In this document: one piece after another, positions 60,302 through 64,000 of the stretch
Layout of the letters: every line of letters begins with the position of its first letter
How positions within the stretch are numbered: the stretch's first letter is position 1
Source: Belliella kenyensis
GTDB taxonomy: Bacteria > Bacteroidota > Bacteroidia > Cytophagales > Cyclobacteriaceae
Direction: 5' to 3'
Assembly: GCF_022549675.1 (NCBI RefSeq)
Contig: NZ_JAKZGR010000010.1
Span: forward strand, 62,001-126,000
DNA length: 64,000 nt
The notes under the pieces: generated by a model
Database searches by the model: none
Told to the model about the DNA's origin: nothing
Seen by the model: the letters and a program-made list of their open reading frames with translations, nothing else
Translations under genes and position numbers: made by a program

Positions 60302-60798
60302 TCTAAAGAGTTTAAATACAGCAAATTAGTCGTTTATATTTAAAGAATGTTTTTGAACTAATTTTATTTAGTCGTAGTTTTACAATTGGGGTTTGATCCT
60401 CATTAGATATTCCCTAGTAGTAGTAATTATTTTGAAAGACCCGGTTTAAATGCCGGGTTTTTTTGATGGGATTTTTTATTAACCCATGATTTGTGATAAA
60501 GAATATGTAGCTCCTTTAATTTTCAGAACTATAAAAAAGCTGGTTATGATCTGTTTTTTGAAACATGCATTATTTTGTGATTAGTATAATTTTTTTAATA
60601 AAATTATTTTGAAAATCATAGACTATTTTTTTTGAATTTCAGGATGTAATTCCATATTTTAATTTAAAACCTCTTATCTGTAGAATATCATTTTGGTATT
60701 TATAAAAAACATAATATAATATTCCAAATTGTTTACTACAAAAATTTGGTTGTCAAGTTCAAAATATAGTCCTTGAAATTTTGCCGAAAACCCAATTT
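60302..60798. other. long AT-rich intergenic region
   Basis: Between lysA and the adhesin gene I see no protein-coding frame. It holds a TAGTTTTA box-like sequence (60375-60382) and the terminator at 60439-60464, a possible small RNA of about 75 nt. A very AT-rich stretch from 60470 to 60780 may contain the adhesin promoter, but no exact TAnnTTTG box is evident. Confidence 0.5.
60439..60464 (+). terminator. intrinsic terminator downstream of lysA
   Basis: ACCCGG (60439-60444) and CCGGGT (60453-60458) flank an 8-nt loop, followed by a 7-nt T-run. It may end the lysA mRNA or a separate small RNA. Confidence 0.8.
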
Positions 60799-62427
60799 AT
60801 GAAGCATAGAAGGATTAAATATGATAGCTATTATTGGATTTTATTGATCATGATCAATACGTTTCACTTACCTGAAGCTTTTTCCCAAAATTTGAATATA
60901 CAAACCTCAAATAATCAATCTTTGGTTTCAAAGCAAACTGGAATTGGAAATCTGGAGGTTTTCGTGTCTGGTAAATTAGCACTTTGTTCTCATCATGATC
61001 GTGGTAGTATAGACTTGGATGTGCAGGGGGGAGTTCCTCCGTATACTTTTAGGTGGAACAATAACGACACAAACCCAAGTCGAGTCAATCTGAATGCGGG
61101 GACTTATACGGTCTACATTACAGATTCCAATGGAACTCAAATCACTGAACAAATCATTATTCAACCGCCTTTTCCTTTGGTCTTGGGAGCTATTCAGACG
61201 AAAAATGCTACTTGTGCTAGTAGCAGAAATGGTTCTGCAAAGATAAATGTTGCACTCGGTCGCGAAGGTGGATATAGGGTGGTGTGGAGCCACGGTCTGG
61301 TGGATAAGTTTGAAGCCAAGGACCTTCCTCCGGGCGATTATACTGTCACGGTTTTTGATATCTTCAATTGTAGTACAGCAGTGTCATTTTCTATAGAGAC
61401 AGATAATGTGGGTATTAGGATAGATGAAGCTGTGTATGGAAGTAATTGTGGGCTTGAGTATACAGCTTCTATAGATCTGGATGTTTCTGGAGGTCAAGCA
61501 CCGTATAGTTTTCAATGGTCACACGGACCTACTACCAAAGATTTAAAAAAACTATCCGCAGGTATTTATACTGTTCAAGTTACTGATGCTGCTGGATGCA
61601 CAGTTAGTAAAGATATTAAAATTGATGCAATAGCATCTGAACCATTATTAGCAAAAATTGATAGTTCCATTGAAGTGGATTGTGAGAATGGAGCATATTA
61701 TGGCATTTTATGGATCGATATCGAAGGAGGTAGGCCTCCGTACTCTTTCAATTGGAACAATGGAGAATCGAACAGTCGTGAATTTAAGTTTTATGCTAGT
61801 TCTGAAATTCTGGTTGAGGTGACTGATGCCAACGGTTGCGTTGTTTTTGACCAGATTCGAACTGATTTTCCAGAGGAATACGAGTCACGTAAAATAGGCT
61901 TTGAGTTCTTGAAGTCATCTATTGAATACGGAGATGAGATTTTTGTAAATGACAGCATTGCTTTTTCAAGTTTTATAGCTCATGATTATCTGTCTTGGGA
62001 ATGGGATTTTGGTGATGGTTATCAGAGTAAAGATTTGAATCCTGTGCACAGTTATGGCAAAGCTGGGTCATACGATGTGAGATTGACTGCTTACGACATA
62101 TATGGATGCTCTGTGACTGAAACCAATACAGTCCAGGTAAGTTCCCATCTGAGTATAGCCGTGATGCCTAACGCATTTAGTCCAAATGGTGACGGATTAA
62201 ATGACATTTTGAAACCTGTAATGAAACGTATTAAGCATTTTCAAATGGATATTTTTAATCAATGGGGAGAACATATTTTTTCAGAAAGTGGATTAGAAAT
62301 TAATGGATGGGATGGGATGCACAAAGGCAGGTTTTTGCCGTCAGGCAATTATATCTATAAGATTTCATATCATTCGATAGAAGGTGATATGGTTCATCAA
62401 ACAGGTGCGGTCACATTAATTAGGTAA
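60799..62427 (+). CDS. SprB-repeat/PKD adhesin with T9SS type B sorting domain
   Basis: This 542-residue protein starts at ATG 60799; the TTG at 60781 is upstream. It has a signal peptide ending near LPEAFSQ. Four SprB-type repeats (about residues 55-360) share G-x-PPY-F-x-W and AGTYTVxxTD-type turns. A PKD domain follows (WEWDFGDGYQSKDLNPVHSY). The C-terminal gliding-associated CHU_C domain (about 455-542) begins MPNAFSPNGDGLNDILKP and continues with FNQWGEHIF. It should be exported by the T9SS and attached to the surface. The PorP/SprF gene 4 bp downstream is its expected partner. Confidence 0.92.
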   Translation: MKHRRIKYDSYYWILLIMINTFHLPEAFSQNLNIQTSNNQSLVSKQTGIGNLEVFVSGKLALCSHHDRGSIDLDVQGGVPPYTFRWNNNDTNPSRVNLNAGTYTVYITDSNGTQITEQIIIQPPFPLVLGAIQTKNATCASSRNGSAKINVALGREGGYRVVWSHGLVDKFEAKDLPPGDYTVTVFDIFNCSTAVSFSIETDNVGIRIDEAVYGSNCGLEYTASIDLDVSGGQAPYSFQWSHGPTTKDLKKLSAGIYTVQVTDAAGCTVSKDIKIDAIASEPLLAKIDSSIEVDCENGAYYGILWIDIEGGRPPYSFNWNNGESNSREFKFYASSEILVEVTDANGCVVFDQIRTDFPEEYESRKIGFEFLKSSIEYGDEIFVNDSIAFSSFIAHDYLSWEWDFGDGYQSKDLNPVHSYGKAGSYDVRLTAYDIYGCSVTETNTVQVSSHLSIAVMPNAFSPNGDGLNDILKPVMKRIKHFQMDIFNQWGEHIFSESGLEINGWDGMHKGRFLPSGNYIYKISYHSIEGDMVHQTGAVTLIR

Positions 62428-62431
62428 GGTC

Positions 62432-63457
62432 ATGAGAAAGCTGTTTTTCCTTTTTGCTTATTTGATGTTCTTCTCCAACGTCGTTGCGCAAGACATACAG
62501 TTTTCCCAGTTCTATGCAGCACCTCTCTATCTTAATCCTGCATTTGCAGGTTCATCTGAAATGACTCGTGTTGGAGTCAACTATCGAAGCCAATGGCCGG
62601 GACTTGGCTACACTTTCAATTCTTACTCAGCATACATTGATCATTATTTGTTTGACTGGAATAGTGGCATAGGATTGATTGTGAATGGCACTCAGGAGTC
62701 AATGTCCCACTTAAGCACAATGGAGGTAGGAGCGGTCTATTCTTACAGATTGCAACTAGGATTTAGAAGTTTTTTAAGGTTTGGGGGACAGGTCAGTATG
62801 GTGTCACGTGACCATGATTTCAGTCAATTGATTTTTGGGAGTCAAATAGATGCTCATGGCGGTATTGGAGATTTCAGTGGAGAGAACCTTGCCTTTGACG
62901 GTCGACACAGGTTTGCAGATTATAACTTTGGAGTGCTTTTTCACAATGAGTTGATATGGTTTGGTTTGTCAGCCCATCATGTCACGCAGCCAAGTGTTTC
63001 TTTTTTGGAAGAGAGTATTTCCAAATTGCCTGTCAGACTTTCTGCCCATGGAGGTGTCAAGTTTGACCTTTCTCAAGGCGCATCACAACAGTTTAGGAAT
63101 AATATGATGGGGTCTAGAGAGTTGTTTTTGGCCTTCAATTATAAACACCAAGACCCTTTTAATCAGCTGGATCTTGGAGCTCAAGTTAATCTCCAGCCAA
63201 TAGTATTTGGCATTTGGTATAGGGGACTTCCTACTATCAGTGACCTATCAGCCAATAATGAATCGTTGATTGGTCTGGTTGGATTTTCATTGGGTAATGG
63301 TCTAGATGTCGGATACAGTTATGATTATACACTTTCCAAGCTTAATCAAGCCAGTTCTGGAGGAGCACATGAGGTTTCTTTGAGGTTTGCATTTTTAGCC
63401 GGTGGTAGAGATTATCAGGATAGAAGAGTTAGCATGATGCCATGTTTCAAATATTGA
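62432..63457 (+). CDS. sprF: PorP/SprF-family protein paired with the adhesin
   Basis: This 341-residue protein has a signal peptide (MRKLFFLFAYLMFFSNVVAQ) and the family opening DIQFSQFYAAPLYLNPAFAG. The outer-membrane barrel contains GGAHEVSLRFAF near the end. It is a paralogue of the protein at 20026-20997. SprF-type proteins are needed to export or anchor the adjacent CHU_C-bearing cargo. Spacing of 4 bp supports translational coupling with it. Confidence 0.92.
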   Translation: MRKLFFLFAYLMFFSNVVAQDIQFSQFYAAPLYLNPAFAGSSEMTRVGVNYRSQWPGLGYTFNSYSAYIDHYLFDWNSGIGLIVNGTQESMSHLSTMEVGAVYSYRLQLGFRSFLRFGGQVSMVSRDHDFSQLIFGSQIDAHGGIGDFSGENLAFDGRHRFADYNFGVLFHNELIWFGLSAHHVTQPSVSFLEESISKLPVRLSAHGGVKFDLSQGASQQFRNNMMGSRELFLAFNYKHQDPFNQLDLGAQVNLQPIVFGIWYRGLPTISDLSANNESLIGLVGFSLGNGLDVGYSYDYTLSKLNQASSGGAHEVSLRFAFLAGGRDYQDRRVSMMPCFKY

Positions 63458-63493
63458 GAAACTTGGGTTAGGGATATTTTTAAATTTTATTTG

Positions 63494-63526
63494 CCTCCAC
63501 TTTCTTAATCGTGGAGGTATTTTTTT
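63494..63526 (+). terminator. terminator after the adhesin-sprF pair
   Basis: CCTCCAC (63494-63500) and GTGGAGG (63511-63517) form a 7-bp stem with a 10-nt loop, followed by a T-run. Confidence 0.85.
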
Positions 63527-63729
63527 GATTTTATGCTTCTTTAGCAGTGGTATCAATTTTTTGGCAAAATCAGTTGCTAATGATCATTATCAATGAAAAG
63601 TAAAGCTAAGTTGAAACGATATTTTCTTTAGTTATTATCAAGGCTGCATATATACATAGGTACTTTTTTGTAAAAGCCCAAAAACAAATCAAGCTCAAAA
63701 TCGCTTCAATTAATTCTAATAAATAGTAT

Positions 63730-64000
63730 ATGAAAAAAATACTTCGCCTGATTTTAGGAGATCAATTGAATTCCAATCATAGCTGGTTCAGTGAGATAGA
63801 TAAAAATGCGACTTACTTGATCATGGAGATGATGCAGGAAGCAGAATACACTAATCATCATATTCAAAAGGTAGTTGGGTTTTTTCTAGCGATGAGAAAT
63901 TTTGCTGAGTCTATCGAAAGACAAGGACATAAGGTAATCTACTTTAGTTTAGATGATCAAGACAATTCTCAGAAACTTGAGGAAAATATTCTAAAACTGA
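63730..64000 (+). CDS. photolyase/cryptochrome-related protein, 5' part only
   Basis: ATG 63730 opens a frame that runs off the window after 90 codons. The N-terminus (KKILRLILGDQLNSNHSWF) matches the DPRP / FeS-bacterial cryptochrome-photolyase family, which begins with an LILGDQL motif. YLIMEMMQEAEYTNHHIQK and FFLAMRNFAE fit the family. It is likely a (6-4) photolyase or relative. The FAD- and cluster-binding parts lie beyond the window. Confidence 0.85.
   Translation, partial: MKKILRLILGDQLNSNHSWFSEIDKNATYLIMEMMQEAEYTNHHIQKVVGFFLAMRNFAESIERQGHKVIYFSLDDQDNSQKLEENILKL

Overview
The window reads as chromosomal DNA of a Bacteroidota bacterium, most likely order Cytophagales and perhaps family Cyclobacteriaceae. 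The order is well supported and the family is inference. The evidence is type IX secretion/gliding genes (porW/sprE, gldKLMN, two porP/sprF genes, a protein with a CHU_C sorting domain), Bacteroidota-restricted families (DUF4271, DUF4834, DUF4197, DUF721), an atp operon without atpD/atpC, and promoters of the TAnnTTTG type. The DNA is AT-rich. I saw no tRNA, rRNA, CRISPR array, prophage or classical insertion sequence.

Layout. 1-1120: the truncated gene of a beta-propeller-like lipoprotein and a small Cys-rich exported peptide, with a (TATTTTTC)x6 tandem repeat upstream of the peptide gene. 1294-8342 (minus): M23 peptidase, bactofilin, AtpZ-like and 4-TM proteins, then atpB-E-F-H-A-G. 8457-15462 (plus): porW/sprE, PBP1A, uvrC. 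15484-24725 (minus): an Omp85 protein, DUF4271, hemD, porP, gldK, gldL, gldM, gldN, probably read largely as one unit. 24827-29970: hemW and DUF721, a DUF4197 lipoprotein, and a three-gene partner-switching module (SpoIIE phosphatase, STAS, HATPase). 30062-34311: three SurA/PpiC-related periplasmic folding genes. 34453-37590 (minus): carB without the C-terminal allosteric domain, then DUF4834.

37714-45324 is the most accessory-like part: a possibly frameshifted small gene, two DUF4382 lipoprotein paralogues, ribD, msrC, an AAA_14/DUF4143 ATPase gene flanked by 161-bp direct repeats, a LOG-family gene, dgt and DUF1569. 45628-52450 (plus): ileS, lspA, a second AAA_14/DUF4143 ATPase behind 32-bp-period repeats, pnuC and a NadR-kinase-like ATPase. 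52618-56368: fatty acid desaturase, then a TPP riboswitch and a TonB-dependent receptor. 56438-58842 (minus): a two-component system. 59069-60301: lysA. 60799-63457: a SprB-like adhesin with a T9SS sorting domain and its porP/sprF partner. The window closes in a photolyase-like gene.

The main themes are envelope biogenesis (T9SS, Omp85, SurA-like chaperones, PBP1A, bactofilin/M23, LspA) and housekeeping (ATP synthase, UvrC, IleS, CarB, RibD, LysA). The strongest unexplained signals are: (i) two AAA_14/DUF4143 ATPase genes that each carry promoter-overlapping repeats with a 32-bp period, one of them between long direct repeats; (ii) the NVEALA-like peptide/propeller pair behind an 8-bp tandem repeat whose unit resembles a -7 promoter box; (iii) many -7 boxes only 3-7 nt from the start codon, which predicts leaderless mRNAs; and (iv) a perfectly symmetric TAAATTTA promoter box between divergent genes. 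All similarities and repeat counts were judged by eye from the sequence.
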